The notes: generated by a model not told the origin, from the sequence alone. A stretch of DNA of 64,000 bases from Stappia sp. WLB 29 (GCF_023507705.1 NZ_JALBGD010000009.1:62001-126000), one strand, 5' to 3'; numbered from the stretch's first letter, positions 32,940-41,968 are shown. Numbers and translations are program-made.

Positions 32940-33449
32940 ATGGCCTATCTGAGAACGGCGCTTTTTTCCGGGACGGGAGCGGCGCTCGCCGCGGTCACCG
33001 CCATCACCCTGCTGTCGCGCATCGAGGGAAAGGGCGCGGCCCGGCCTCTCAACGCGACGAGCCATGTCCTTTGGGGGCCGAAGGATGCAGCGCGCGATGA
33101 GATCGATCTTGCACATACCGGTTCAGGCCTCGGCATAAACGTCGGCTCTGCATTCTTCTGGGGTGCAATCTTCGCGCTGGCTGCCCCGCGCCCGGCCAAT
33201 ACACCGCCGCGCAGCCTTGTCGCCCGCGCTTTCGGAACCACATTGCTGGCGGCGCTGGTCGATTATGCCGTGGTCCCCAAACGCCTGCGGCCGGGCTGGG
33301 AACTCGTGCTGCAGGCGAGGTCGGTGGCGGCGGCGATGGTCGCGATGGGGACGGGCCTTGCCGCTGGCGCGCTGATCGCGCGCGAAATGGACGGGCCGCA
33401 GAAACTCGTCTCGACGCTTGCCACCGGTCCCGGCGCCCCGCCGGACTGA
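32940..33449 (+). CDS. Hypothetical membrane protein
   Basis: A 169-residue protein with three to four hydrophobic segments (residues 5-26, 64-82, 92-110 and 127-147), with W-G-P-K-D and D-Y-A-V-V-P-K-R-L-R-P-G-W-E between. The overall look recalls DUF1440/YagU-type membrane proteins but I cannot assign it. A GAGGAGAG ribosome site lies just before the start. It is convergent with the small tail-anchored protein. Confidence 0.7.
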   Translation: MAYLRTALFSGTGAALAAVTAITLLSRIEGKGAARPLNATSHVLWGPKDAARDEIDLAHTGSGLGINVGSAFFWGAIFALAAPRPANTPPRSLVARAFGTTLLAALVDYAVVPKRLRPGWELVLQARSVAAAMVAMGTGLAAGALIAREMDGPQKLVSTLATGPGAPPD

Positions 33450-33477
33450 GAGCGGCCAAGGCCTGCGCGCCCGCCGG

Positions 33478-33825
33478 TCACCAGATGACGGCGGCAACGA
33501 TCAGGAGCGCGACCACCGCGGCCGCGATCATCGCGACGGTAACCATCCGTGTGGGAGACCTCTGCGGTTGCCTGTCGAAGGGGCGCATGGCGGAGGCACG
33601 GGACGAGGCGTAGGCATACGGCGGCGTCGTGTCCTCGCTTGCAGCTTCTGCCGTCCGGCGGGCCTCGCCGGTCGGCGGGGGCGGCTGCGTGCCGGCGGCT
33701 TCGGCGTCGGTCTCCATGGGCGCCGCCGCCGGATCGAAGCCCGGCACCTTGTCGCCGGTCCGCCCCTTCTGGATGTCCCCGCGCACATTGGCGGCCGTCT
33801 GGTGATCGTCGAGTTCCCGGCCCAT
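33478..33825 (-). CDS. Hypothetical tail-anchored protein
   Basis: A 115-residue protein: a hydrophilic, Pro/Thr/Ala-rich region of about 90 residues followed by a C-terminal membrane helix (M-V-T-V-A-M-I-A-A-A-V-V-A-L-L-I-V-A). The start M-G-R-E-L-D-D-H-Q was chosen because AGGAG lies eight bases before it. No function can be assigned. It is divergent from the YciF-like gene. Confidence 0.65.
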   Translation of the reverse strand: MGRELDDHQTAANVRGDIQKGRTGDKVPGFDPAAAPMETDAEAAGTQPPPPTGEARRTAEAASEDTTPPYAYASSRASAMRPFDRQPQRSPTRMVTVAMIAAAVVALLIVAAVIW

Positions 33826-33977
33826 GGCTGTCTGCTCCTGTTCGCGGGGCGCACCTCGCGCCGCCCATCCAACGATCAAACCCGAGGCACGGGCGATTGT
33901 TCCTCTCGCCTCAGCCGCCAAGCCTTGGAACAATGCAGCGTCCGGTCGATTGGACGGTCCTCGAAAAGGAGATCGAC

Positions 33978-34487
33978 ATGACCGACATGAACGAAACGCT
34001 GAACCAGTGGCTGCGCGACGCCCATGCGATGGAAGAACAGGCCGAGCAGATGCTCAAGACCCAGGCCTCGCGCATCGAAAGCTATCCGGAACTCGCCTCC
34101 CGCATCCGGCAACACTTGGAGGAAACCCGCTCCCAGCGCGAGCGGTTGGAGAGCTGCATCGAGCGGCGCGGCGCATCCAGTTCCTCGATGAAGGACATGG
34201 CCGCGAGGATGTCTGCGATGATGCAGGGTATGGGAGCGATGATGTCGGGCGACGAGGTTATGAAGGGCCTGCTGACCAGCTATGCCTTCGAGCACTTCGA
34301 GGTCGCCTCTTACCGCATTCTCATCTCCGCGGCCGAGGCGGTCGGCGACGCGGAGACGGCGCGCGTCTGCGAGGCGATCTGCCGCGAGGAGGAAGCCATG
34401 GCATCCTGGCTTGCCGATCACATTCCCGGCGTGACCCAGACATATCTGTCGCGAGAAAGCGCCGACCTGGACGAGGCGAAGCGCTGA
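33978..34487 (+). CDS. YciF/YciE-like ferritin-fold protein (DUF892)
   Basis: A 169-residue all-helical protein of the DUF892 family: N-terminal W-L-R-D-A-H-A-M-E-E-Q-A-E-Q-M-L, then H-L-E-E-T-R-S-Q (putative metal ligands) and E-H-F-E-V-A-S-Y and R-E-E-E-A-M-A. Members are stress-induced ferritin-like proteins of uncertain enzymatic activity. The ATG at 33978 has GGAG six bases upstream; upstream codons lack coding character. Confidence 0.85.
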   Translation: MTDMNETLNQWLRDAHAMEEQAEQMLKTQASRIESYPELASRIRQHLEETRSQRERLESCIERRGASSSSMKDMAARMSAMMQGMGAMMSGDEVMKGLLTSYAFEHFEVASYRILISAAEAVGDAETARVCEAICREEEAMASWLADHIPGVTQTYLSRESADLDEAKR

Positions 34488-34532
34488 TCGGCCGCTTGCG
34501 GGCACCGAGGCCGCCGGACCTTACGAATAATC

Positions 34533-34566
34533 TCCCCCGGCACGTGGGGCCATCACGGCCGGGGGA
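34533..34566. terminator. 9-bp hairpin between convergent genes
   Basis: TCCCCCGGC (34533-34541) and GCCGGGGGA (34558-34566) around a 16-base loop, between the convergent YciF-like and tctA genes. Plausible shared terminator; no U tract. Confidence 0.45.
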
Positions 34567-34606
34567 AGCCATGGCCAGGGGGAGCCACGGCCGGGAAAGC
34601 GGGCTG

Positions 34607-36130
34607 TCAGGCCCCCTCCCCCTTTTGGGCAGCGGCGGCAAGACGTGCCGGACGGATCCGCAGGAACCACACGAACGCCGCCGTCATCAAAAGCAGGATC
34701 ACGCTCGCCGGACTGCGCAGGAAGATCGTCGGATCGCCTTCCGAGACGATCAGCGACCGGCGCAGGAACTCCTCGAAATACGGCCCGAGGATCACGCCCA
34801 TCAGCGCCGGCACGACCGGATAGCCGAAGCGGCGCAGGAAATAGGCGAGCACGCCGATGGCCAACGCCATCCACATCTGGAAGATCGAGAAGGACGAAGC
34901 GTAGACCCCGACCAGCGAGATCAGGCCGATGAAGGCATAGAGGAAGCCGCGATTGATCTGCGACAGGCGCAGATAGACCGGACCGAACGCCAGCACCGAC
35001 AGGAACACGAAGATCGAGGCGACGAAGAGCGCAGCGAACATCGGCGCGATCAGCGGGAAGTTCGCTCCCAGCAGGGCCGGCCCCGGCACAAGGCCGTGGA
35101 TCAGCAGCACGCCGAAGATGATCGCGGTGACCGCATCGCCCGGAATGCCCATGGTCAGCAGCGGAATGACCGCGCCGCCGCACATGGCATTGTTGGCGCT
35201 TTCGGAGGCCGCCAGCCCCTCGTAGGAGCCCTTGCCGTATTGCTCGGGATGCTTCGATCCGCGCTTGGCGTCCGCATAGGCGATGAACGAGGCCATCGAC
35301 GCACCGCCCCCCGGCAGCATGCCGATCACCACGCCGATGACCGAACTCTTCACCGAGTTCAAGACGCCGATCTGGCGCAGGTGCTCGCGGCGGGGAATAA
35401 AATCGCGGCGGCGCGGCCGCGCAGCTTGTGCTGCAGACACGCCCTGCACCAGCTTCGCCGGAATGCCGGACTGGGCAATCATCTCGCAGATGGCGAAGAG
35501 GCCGATCACAGCAGGCAGCAATCCGACACCCTCGATCAGGTGGTAACTGCCGAAATCGAAGCGGCCGACCGGCGCCATCGGGTCCATGCCGACGGTCGAG
35601 ATCATCAGGCCGATGGCCATGGCCACCGCCGATTTCAGCAGCGACCCTTGCGAGACGATGGCCACCGTGACGACGGCCAGCAGCACCAGCGAAAACTTGT
35701 CCGGCGTACGGAACAACAGCGCAAGGCTGCTGACCGGCTGCGCCAGCGAGATCAGCACCACGGTGCCGATCAGACCGCCGATGGCGGAGGACAGCGCGCT
35801 GACGCCCAGCGCCTGAACGCCCTCGCCGCGCCTCATCAGCGCATTGCCCTCGATCGTGGTGATCGCGCCCGACGGGGCGCCGGGAATGTTCAGCGTGATG
35901 CCGGTGATCGAGCCGGCATAGATGCCGGCCATGTAGATGCCCGCCACCATGACCAGCGCGTCGGCCACCTTCATCCCGAAGGTGAAGGGCAGCAAGAGGG
36001 CGATGGCCAGCGTCGCGGTGAGGCCGGGAATGGCACCGAAGACGATGCCGAGGAGAAAACCGCCGATGAGATAGAGAAAGGTTACGGGGTCGGTGAGCGC
36101 CAGGAACCCGTCGGCAAGCTGTCCAAACAT
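34607..36130 (-). CDS. tctA: Tripartite tricarboxylate transporter large permease TctA
   Basis: A 507-residue membrane protein with about twelve helices. The signature segments G-A-I-P-G-L-T-A-T-L-A-I-A-L-L-L-P-F-T-F and A-G-I-Y-M-A-G-I-Y-A-G-S are present, followed by the second repeat M-L-P-G-G-G-A-S-M. TctA is the large subunit of a secondary transporter for citrate-like and other carboxylates. It is preceded by tctB (one base between) and by tctC. A ThDP enzyme gene lies upstream. Confidence 0.93.
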   Translation of the reverse strand: MFGQLADGFLALTDPVTFLYLIGGFLLGIVFGAIPGLTATLAIALLLPFTFGMKVADALVMVAGIYMAGIYAGSITGITLNIPGAPSGAITTIEGNALMRRGEGVQALGVSALSSAIGGLIGTVVLISLAQPVSSLALLFRTPDKFSLVLLAVVTVAIVSQGSLLKSAVAMAIGLMISTVGMDPMAPVGRFDFGSYHLIEGVGLLPAVIGLFAICEMIAQSGIPAKLVQGVSAAQAARPRRRDFIPRREHLRQIGVLNSVKSSVIGVVIGMLPGGGASMASFIAYADAKRGSKHPEQYGKGSYEGLAASESANNAMCGGAVIPLLTMGIPGDAVTAIIFGVLLIHGLVPGPALLGANFPLIAPMFAALFVASIFVFLSVLAFGPVYLRLSQINRGFLYAFIGLISLVGVYASSFSIFQMWMALAIGVLAYFLRRFGYPVVPALMGVILGPYFEEFLRRSLIVSEGDPTIFLRSPASVILLLMTAAFVWFLRIRPARLAAAAQKGEGA

Positions 36131-36131
36131 C

Positions 36132-36626
36132 TCACAACTCCCACATCGGCAGGTAGAGGCCGAACAGCTTCACGAAGAACAGCCAGCCGAACGCCGTGAT
36201 TGCGGCGGAGGTCACCACGGCGAACAGGACCGAACGGCCCCAGCTGCCGCTTTGTTCGTAGTTGAAGAACAGGGCGATCGCGAAGGTGTAGAGCGCGGCG
36301 GCGACGATGTAGCCGGCATAGAAGAAGACGATCACGAACAGGCTGATGAGGGCGATGGCCGCCAGCGGGCCGACGATGCCGAGCCGCGGGATCGCGCTGA
36401 GGGCGCGCTCCGTATCGGGCACCGGTTCGGGGCTGCGGAATTCGTCGACCAGGATCTTCAGGACGCCCAGATAGACGAAGCCGCACAGCAGCACCGGCAT
36501 GAAGGCCGGGCCCGGTTCGCCCGTCGCAAAGGGAAGCGGCATGGCCAGTAGCTGGCTGGCATAGACCGTGTTCATTCCGAGCAGGACAAATGCAAACAGC
36601 ACCTGCCCCGTGATACGTCGCGTCAT
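36132..36626 (-). CDS. tctB: Tripartite tricarboxylate transporter small permease TctB
   Basis: A 164-residue membrane protein with four helices, the usual TctB size. It includes P-L-P-F-A-T-G-E-P-G-P-A-F-M-P, a typical early family motif. The ATG at 36626 was chosen because AGGAGG precedes it at good spacing; a second ATG two codons earlier is too close to the ribosome site. It ends one base before tctA. Confidence 0.88.
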   Translation of the reverse strand: MTRRITGQVLFAFVLLGMNTVYASQLLAMPLPFATGEPGPAFMPVLLCGFVYLGVLKILVDEFRSPEPVPDTERALSAIPRLGIVGPLAAIALISLFVIVFFYAGYIVAAALYTFAIALFFNYEQSGSWGRSVLFAVVTSAAITAFGWLFFVKLFGLYLPMWEL

Positions 36627-36684
36627 TGGCATACCCTCCTGCGCCGGCACGGCGCAGTCCCCAAGGCCGATCAGGAACGCAAAT

Positions 36685-36710
36685 CGGGCGGGGCGGCTCG
36701 GCCCCGCCCG
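36685..36710. terminator. 10-bp hairpin between tctC and tctB
   Basis: CGGGCGGGGC (36685-36694) and GCCCCGCCCG (36701-36710) with a 6-base loop lie directly after the tctC stop. In binding-protein operons such stems often limit read-through or protect the upstream mRNA, giving more binding protein than permease. Confidence 0.5.
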
Positions 36711-36718
36711 TACGGGCC

Positions 36719-37705
36719 TTACTTCTGCAGCAGGCCGTCGGCGATCAGCTGGTCGATCAGCGCGAACGCCTTCTTCTGCGACTGCTCGACATAGGCAGCG
36801 GTCTCTTCCGCGTTCATCCACACGGCGCCCATGCCGGTCTCCTTGGCGGTTGCCTGGAACTCCGGCATCTCGAAGACGGCGGCAAAGCCTTCCTCGAGGG
36901 TCTTGCGCATCGCCGGGTCCACCTCGGCCTGGGTGCCGACCAGGCGGAAGCCGCCCCAGACGACGTCGTAGCCGGCTTCCTTGAAGGTCGGAACGTCGGG
37001 GAAGTTCGGGTCGCGCTTGTCGGCCATCACGCCGAGCACGCGGGCCTGGCCGCTGTCGATGGCCGCATAGGCGGCGGAGATGCTGATGGACGCAGCCTCG
37101 GTCTCGCCGGAGAGCAACGCCTCGCGCTGCGCGGCCGAGCCGCCCGGATACGGGATGTGCTGCACCTCGATGCCGGCCTGGCTGGCGAAGTCGAGCGCCG
37201 GCAGGTGCCAGACGCCGCCGGTGCCGACGTTCGAGATCTTCAGCGTGCCCGGCGCGGCCTTGGCGGCCTCGACGAATTCCTCAAGCGTCTGCCAGGGCGA
37301 ATCCGCCCGCACCACAATAGCCGTCGGGTGCACGGTGACCGAGCCGAGATAGGCGAGCTGAGCCGTGTCGAAGCCCGGCACCAAGTCGTAATACGGCACG
37401 GTGATCACGCTGTCCCAAGTCAGCGAGCCGATGGTGTAGCCGTCCGGGCGCGACTTCATCAGGCGCAGCGTGCCGACGCCGCTCTGCGCACCGGTGATGT
37501 TCTGCGTGTTGATGCCGACGCCGAGCGACTTCTCGGCAAAGCTCATGAAGGTCCGCATGACGGTGTCGGTGCCACCGCCGGCGCTCCACGGCATGATGTG
37601 AATGATGTCCTTGCTGGGATAGTCCTGGGCGCTTGCCGCCGGCACGAACGGCAGAGACAGCGCCGCGGCCACGATCAGGGCCTTGGACAGGTTCGCGAAT
37701 TTCAT
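36719..37705 (-). CDS. tctC: Tripartite tricarboxylate transporter binding protein TctC
   Basis: A 328-residue periplasmic receptor: Sec signal peptide of about 26 residues (ending A-S-A-Q), then the TctC/Bug fold with D-I-I-H-I-M-P-W-S-A-G-G-G-T-D-T and P-T-F-K-E-A-G-Y-D. Bug proteins bind small carboxylates or amides. It heads tctCBA and follows the ThDP enzyme by 79 bases on the same strand, so it may capture that enzyme's substrate or its precursor. Confidence 0.92.
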   Translation of the reverse strand: MKFANLSKALIVAAALSLPFVPAASAQDYPSKDIIHIMPWSAGGGTDTVMRTFMSFAEKSLGVGINTQNITGAQSGVGTLRLMKSRPDGYTIGSLTWDSVITVPYYDLVPGFDTAQLAYLGSVTVHPTAIVVRADSPWQTLEEFVEAAKAAPGTLKISNVGTGGVWHLPALDFASQAGIEVQHIPYPGGSAAQREALLSGETEAASISISAAYAAIDSGQARVLGVMADKRDPNFPDVPTFKEAGYDVVWGGFRLVGTQAEVDPAMRKTLEEGFAAVFEMPEFQATAKETGMGAVWMNAEETAAYVEQSQKKAFALIDQLIADGLLQK

Positions 37706-37784
37706 GAGCTCATTCCCTCTGGTTTGCTGATGTTGATTGAAAGCCCGGTGAAAAGGTGGATGACAGGCCCTGCCCGCCTGCGGA

Positions 37785-39506
37785 TCAGGCGAAATACGGC
37801 AGCTTCCGCTCCTTGGCCGTGCGGACCCAGGCCGGCACGAAGGGGACGATCTTGTCCTGCGAGGGCACCATCATCTCGATGAAGTTGGCGCCCGGATTGG
37901 CGATCGCCTCGCTGAGCACCGCCTCGATCTGGTCTTCGCTGGTGATGCGCGCCGTCTTGAAGCCGAAGCCTTCCGCCACCTTGATGTAGTCGACGGCACC
38001 GAAGTCGGTGGTCCAGGGCGCGTCGACATTGTCGAGCAGGATCGCCTCGCCGCGGATCCAGCCGTAGGTGTCGTTGCGGGTCAGGATGACGGTGATGTTC
38101 TTGCCGCTGCGGCGGATGGTCTCGAAGTCGCCGAGCACGAAGGCCAGCGATCCGTCGCCGGTGAAGGAGATCACCGGCCCGTCGGAGGCGAAGGCCGCGC
38201 CGATGCCGGCGGGCACGGAATAGCCGAGCGAGCCCATCGAGTAGTTGGTGATGTAGCGGCGCCCCGCCTCGCGCACCGACATCAGCGCCGACGGATAGAT
38301 GGCGCTCACCCCCGGTTCGGCGGTGACGATGGCATCGGCCGGCAGGATGCGGTCCAGCACCTGTGTCAGTTTGACCGGGGAGACGGTGCCTTCCGGCATC
38401 GGCATGTTGGAGTTGAACACCGCGTCGAGCGCCGTGCGCTTCATCTCCGTGAGATCGATTGTCTCGCGCTTGATGCCCGGATGCTCGGCGCGGATCAACT
38501 CGACCATGTAGTCGAGCGTGGCGCGCGCATCGCCCACCATGCCGACCTTGAGCGGGAAGTTGTTGCCCACATGCGCCTCGGCAATGTCGAGATGCAGGAA
38601 GGTCTTGGTCTTCGGATCGCCGTAGAGCTTCCAGTGGTCGGTGCTGCTGGAATCGGTGTTCGAGCCGATGAAGAAAACCGTGTCGGCCTCGCGGACATAG
38701 GAGTTGGAATACTCCATGCCGCCGCGCGCACCGATCACCCGCAGCGACAGCGGATGGGTCTCCGGAATCACGCCCTTGGCGGGCGTGGTGGTTCCGACGG
38801 GGATCTGCAGCAACTCGGCCAGGTCGAGCACGGCCTGCGTCGCCCTGGAGATGAGAGCGCCCTGTCCGCAGACGATGACCGGCTTCTTTGCGGCCAGCAG
38901 CACATCGATTGCGGCACGGATCCGGCTGTGATCGGCGACCGGACGGTGGGCGGGGAAGAACTGGTATTCCGGCTCGGCATAAAGGTCGACGATCTCCGCC
39001 TCCTCGTGGAAGACGTTGATCGGCACGCGGATATGCACCGGCGCCGGGCGGCCCGAAGTGGCGACGCGGAAAGCGCGGCGCAGCAGGAAGGGGATCTCCG
39101 CCACTTTGGTGAGGACGAAGGATTCCTTGCAGATGCTGGCATAGAGCGCCGTCTGGTCGACGCCGGTCAGGCCGTGCTTCTTGTCCTGGTTGATGGGGAT
39201 GTCCGAACTGAAATAGATCACCGGCACCGAGCTGAGATAGGCTTCGGTGATGCCCGGCGTGCAATGCGTCACGCCCGGGCTCGGCGCCTCGAGCACGCAA
39301 GGCCGGCCGGTGATCTTGGCATAGGCCTCGGCGGCGAAGGAGGCGGTCCGCTCGTCGCGAGTGAGCACATATTCGATGTTCGAGTGCTCCTGCCATTCCT
39401 TGTACCAGCCGATGGTCGTTTCCCCCGGCAGGCCGAACACATGCCGGACGCCATGCAGCTCCAGCATCTTCAGGATGACCTGAGCGCCATTCATCGTCTG
39501 TGTCAC
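37785..39506 (-). CDS. Thiamine diphosphate-dependent enzyme, acetolactate-synthase-like
   Basis: A 573-residue ThDP enzyme: N-terminal PYR domain with the activating Glu in R-D-E-R-T-A-S-F-A-A-E-A, a central domain, and a C-terminal PP domain with the cofactor motif G-D-G-S-L-A-F...N-D-T-Y-G-W. The reaction is uncertain: it could be a decarboxylase or ligase of a 2-oxo acid. The GTG at 39506 was preferred because AGAGG lies five bases upstream; ATG at 39494 is possible. It is the first gene before tctCBA and is divergent from a GntR gene, with a CTGTATACAG site between. Confidence 0.85.
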   Translation of the reverse strand: MTQTMNGAQVILKMLELHGVRHVFGLPGETTIGWYKEWQEHSNIEYVLTRDERTASFAAEAYAKITGRPCVLEAPSPGVTHCTPGITEAYLSSVPVIYFSSDIPINQDKKHGLTGVDQTALYASICKESFVLTKVAEIPFLLRRAFRVATSGRPAPVHIRVPINVFHEEAEIVDLYAEPEYQFFPAHRPVADHSRIRAAIDVLLAAKKPVIVCGQGALISRATQAVLDLAELLQIPVGTTTPAKGVIPETHPLSLRVIGARGGMEYSNSYVREADTVFFIGSNTDSSSTDHWKLYGDPKTKTFLHLDIAEAHVGNNFPLKVGMVGDARATLDYMVELIRAEHPGIKRETIDLTEMKRTALDAVFNSNMPMPEGTVSPVKLTQVLDRILPADAIVTAEPGVSAIYPSALMSVREAGRRYITNYSMGSLGYSVPAGIGAAFASDGPVISFTGDGSLAFVLGDFETIRRSGKNITVILTRNDTYGWIRGEAILLDNVDAPWTTDFGAVDYIKVAEGFGFKTARITSEDQIEAVLSEAIANPGANFIEMMVPSQDKIVPFVPAWVRTAKERKLPYFA

Positions 39507-39547
39507 GAAAGCCTCTCTCGTCGCCGCGCGCAATCTTGCATTCCATT

Positions 39548-39569
39548 CTGTATACAGGACGATACACAG
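39548..39569. promoter_or_regulatory. GTATAC-type operator between ThDP enzyme and GntR genes
   Basis: CTGTATACAG (39548-39557), a perfect 10-base palindrome, followed by GATACACAG. The GTATAC core plus a downstream ATACA half resembles the elements at 22375 and 25048, with a spacer one base shorter. It lies in the divergent promoter region and probably binds the adjacent GntR protein. Confidence 0.6.
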
Positions 39570-39637
39570 AACAAAACACAATTCAATTGTTTTTTCAGGA
39601 CCGATGGCTAGAGTGCTTCGCAGGGACGGCGCGGGAA

Positions 39638-40339
39638 ATGGAACCCATTGAAAAAATGACAAGAACCGAAGGCAGCGTGGAGCGGACCTACCGCGAGCTC
39701 AAGGAAATGGCGGCGAATTACCGGTTCAAGCCGGATTCCCGCCTGAACGAGAGCGAGTTGGCCAAGAAGCTCGACACCAGCCGCACGCCCCTGCGCGAGG
39801 CGCTCAACCGCCTGGTCGCGGAAGGCTTCCTGACGTTCCGCAGCGGCCAGGGTTTCTTCTGCCGTTCGCTCACCCCTGCCGAGATCATGGACCTTTACGA
39901 GGCCCGCGCCGCCATCGAGTGCGAAGCGGCCAAGCTCGCGGCCCTGCGCGCCAAGCCCGAGGACGTGGCCGCGCTCGAGACGTTCCTCAACGAGTCGCGC
40001 GTCGACTACCAGCCGGGCACCTCGCCCGTCGACCTCGTGCGGCTGGACGAGGAGTTCCACACGCGGCTGACCGCGCTCTCCGGCAATGCCGAGATGGTGC
40101 GGATGCTGGAGAACATGAACGGCCGCATCCACTACGTTCGCCTGATCGACCTCAAGACCCTGTGCGAGCGCGACGGGCCGGACAGCGTGACCACGGATCC
40201 GCACCAGCGGATCCTGGAGGCCGTGAAGCGCGGCGATGCGGACGCCGCACGGGCCGAAATGGCCGCCCATATCGAGCGGCGCCTGGAATCGATCACCGAG
40301 AACGTGCGCAACGCCTTCGCACAGCTCTACGCGCCCTGA
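39638..40339 (+). CDS. GntR-family regulator with FCD domain
   Basis: A 233-residue regulator: HTH at about 14-75 (N-E-S-E-L-A-K-K-L-D-T-S-R-T-P-L-R-E-A-L-N-R-L) and FCD domain with D-E-E-F-H and D-P-H-Q-R-I-L. The start at 39638 precedes an alternative ATG at 39656. It is divergent from the ThDP enzyme-tctCBA operon and is its likely repressor. Confidence 0.88.
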   Translation: MEPIEKMTRTEGSVERTYRELKEMAANYRFKPDSRLNESELAKKLDTSRTPLREALNRLVAEGFLTFRSGQGFFCRSLTPAEIMDLYEARAAIECEAAKLAALRAKPEDVAALETFLNESRVDYQPGTSPVDLVRLDEEFHTRLTALSGNAEMVRMLENMNGRIHYVRLIDLKTLCERDGPDSVTTDPHQRILEAVKRGDADAARAEMAAHIERRLESITENVRNAFAQLYAP

Positions 40340-40380
40340 GAGGCTGCCCCGAGACTGCCTGAGAGGCTACGCCAGAATGG

Positions 40381-40788
40381 TCAGGGCTCGGTGAACCCGT
40401 CGATGCTCAATTGCAGGTCCGCCCGGGAAACGCCCGCATCGTCGAACAGGAAGGCCCCACGGCGGGTCGCATGGCCGGGCACATAGTCGAACCGGATCGT
40501 CTTGCGGATGCGCTGCCCCGCCGCGCCCATGGTTACGACCTGGGCGACGACCCCCGCCGCCGTCCGGTCGCCGTCGTTCCGCACGATCACCTCGACAACC
40601 GTGCTGCCGTTGTTCATCCGTTCGAACCGGTCGATCGACACCCCGAGAACAGGCGGCGCTGCACCGCCAAACAGCGCCTCATAGGCCAGGAAAGCGATGA
40701 TGCAGGCAACCAGCGCGAGAGAAACGGAGCCCACGACCCATTCGACCGCCGGTCTGCCCCCTGCCTCGCTGCGATTGCCCTCAGCCAT
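40381..40788 (-). CDS. TIGR02588-family protein
   Basis: A 135-residue protein with one N-terminal membrane helix (about 15-40) and a beta-rich exported part: V-E-V-I-V-R-N-D-G-D-R-T-A-A-G-V and F-D-Y-V-P-G-H-A-T-R-R-G-A-F-L-F. This matches TIGR02588, always found next to TIGR02587 membrane proteins. The function of the pair is unknown. Twelve bases separate it from its partner. Confidence 0.8.
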   Translation of the reverse strand: MAEGNRSEAGGRPAVEWVVGSVSLALVACIIAFLAYEALFGGAAPPVLGVSIDRFERMNNGSTVVEVIVRNDGDRTAAGVVAQVVTMGAAGQRIRKTIRFDYVPGHATRRGAFLFDDAGVSRADLQLSIDGFTEP

Positions 40789-40800
40789 TGCCGACCCTCC

Positions 40801-41643
40801 TCACAACACCAGCCGCGCCGCGGCCGCCCCCAGGGCCGAGGGAAACGCCAGCACCACCGCCGTCATCACGATGCTGCCCGCTTCCTGTCCGTCGAAACGG
40901 GCGAACACCCACAGCAGAAACAGGCTCATGGCCAGCGCGATGACGTAGCCGGGCAGGGTCAGGCGCAGGAACGGGCTCCACCACGGCTCCTCCGGCGAGG
41001 TCGGCGACCCGCCGGCAAAGCCGACCGCAAAGACGAAGGCGTGCATCAGGCCGATCGACAGGGCGAGCAGGCCGAGCCCATGCCATGCACTCATCTGGTA
41101 GGAGATCAGCATCATTTCCTCGGTCGGCGCGACGTTGAGGCCGAGGAACAGGGCACCGATCCCCATCAGGAAAAGTTCGCCGCCATAGGACTCGCGAGCC
41201 TCCCTGGGGGACTCGCCCTCCTCGCCGGTGCTGCCAGCAAACTGGCTGCGTGCCAGAAGCGCCCCGATCGAGGCCGGAACCATCTGGATGGCGATCTTGC
41301 CGGCAAGCGCGTCGGCAGGCTCGCCCGACCGGACCACCCCGAACAGGGCCAGGACCACCAGACAGACCACCACCGATATGCCGAGCGCGAGAGCGGCGTC
41401 GAGACAATCGTCGCGCCAGTTGCGCGTGCTCTCGATGCCGATCCAGCGCGACAGCAGCACCAGCATCGGCAAGGTCACCAGCACCAGCACGAGCAGCCGC
41501 ACCGGGTCGAGATAGAGACCGAGATCCCACATCTCCATCGTCATCAGCATCGGCAGCGAAAAGATCAGCGCACCGCCGCCCGCCCGTCCGACATCCCGGG
41601 CGAGTTGGGCGATCCCGTAGTCATCCCTGCGACGAACCTGCAC
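40801..41643 (-). CDS. TIGR02587-family integral membrane protein
   Basis: A 280-residue protein with about seven hydrophobic helices. It contains G-G-A-L-I-F-S-L-P-M-L-M-T-M-E-M-W-D-L-G (about 26-44) and A-P-T-E-E-M-M-L-I-S-Y-Q-M-S-A-W-H, typical of the TIGR02587/DUF2391 family. It is the first gene of the pair with TIGR02588. Confidence 0.82.
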   Translation of the reverse strand: MQVRRRDDYGIAQLARDVGRAGGGALIFSLPMLMTMEMWDLGLYLDPVRLLVLVLVTLPMLVLLSRWIGIESTRNWRDDCLDAALALGISVVVCLVVLALFGVVRSGEPADALAGKIAIQMVPASIGALLARSQFAGSTGEEGESPREARESYGGELFLMGIGALFLGLNVAPTEEMMLISYQMSAWHGLGLLALSIGLMHAFVFAVGFAGGSPTSPEEPWWSPFLRLTLPGYVIALAMSLFLLWVFARFDGQEAGSIVMTAVVLAFPSALGAAAARLVL

Positions 41644-41841
41644 CGGCGCTCCGCTTCTGCCACCCGAACCGGCGCAAGCGCCGCCATCACGGAACTCTAA
41701 CCCGCAGGGATGCTTCCGGTTCCCGCACGGCTGCAGAGTCGCGCGACGCTGTCCCTGACGGCACTGCTCGTAGCACGAGGGAACCGGCGTCAGCAGCGCC
41801 GGCGGTTCAGTTCATCGCCGCCTGCGATGCGCAACGCAGGC

Positions 41842-41940
41842 AAGGCCGCCGGCGGCTTTGCCAATATCCCGGCCAAGGCCAACCGCAAGCGCAGCTTTCC
41901 CTTCAGCGCCTTCCTTTACCGCTATCGCAATCTGGTCGAA
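41842..41940 (+). pseudogene. IS5-family transposase fragment
   Basis: One frame encodes G-G-F-A-N-I-P-A-K-A-N-R-K, then F-S-A-F-L-Y-R-Y-R-N-L-V-E. It matches the region A-N-I-P-P-K-x-N-R-K ... L-Y-R-x-R-N-L-V-E near the end of IS5-family (IS427-group-like) transposases. The similarity stops abruptly after N-L-V-E, where the family continues R-F-F-N-K. Only a short scar remains. Confidence 0.65.
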
Positions 41941-41941
41941 C

Positions 41942-41968
41942 TGAACCGCCCCGGATTTGTCGGAGACT
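41942..41968. mobile_element. Putative IS3-family terminal inverted repeat
   Basis: TGAACCGCCCCGGATTTGTC plus GGAGACT resembles the ends of IS3-family (IS51-type) elements common in proteobacteria. It begins exactly where the transposase fragment breaks off. No second end or transposase frame is seen, so this is one truncated end that landed in an older element. Confidence 0.5.

Noticed and set aside
33824-36199. A 791-codon plus-strand frame opposite tctA
   Set aside because: No domain resemblance; it crosses the YciF-like gene in another frame and covers tctA antisense.
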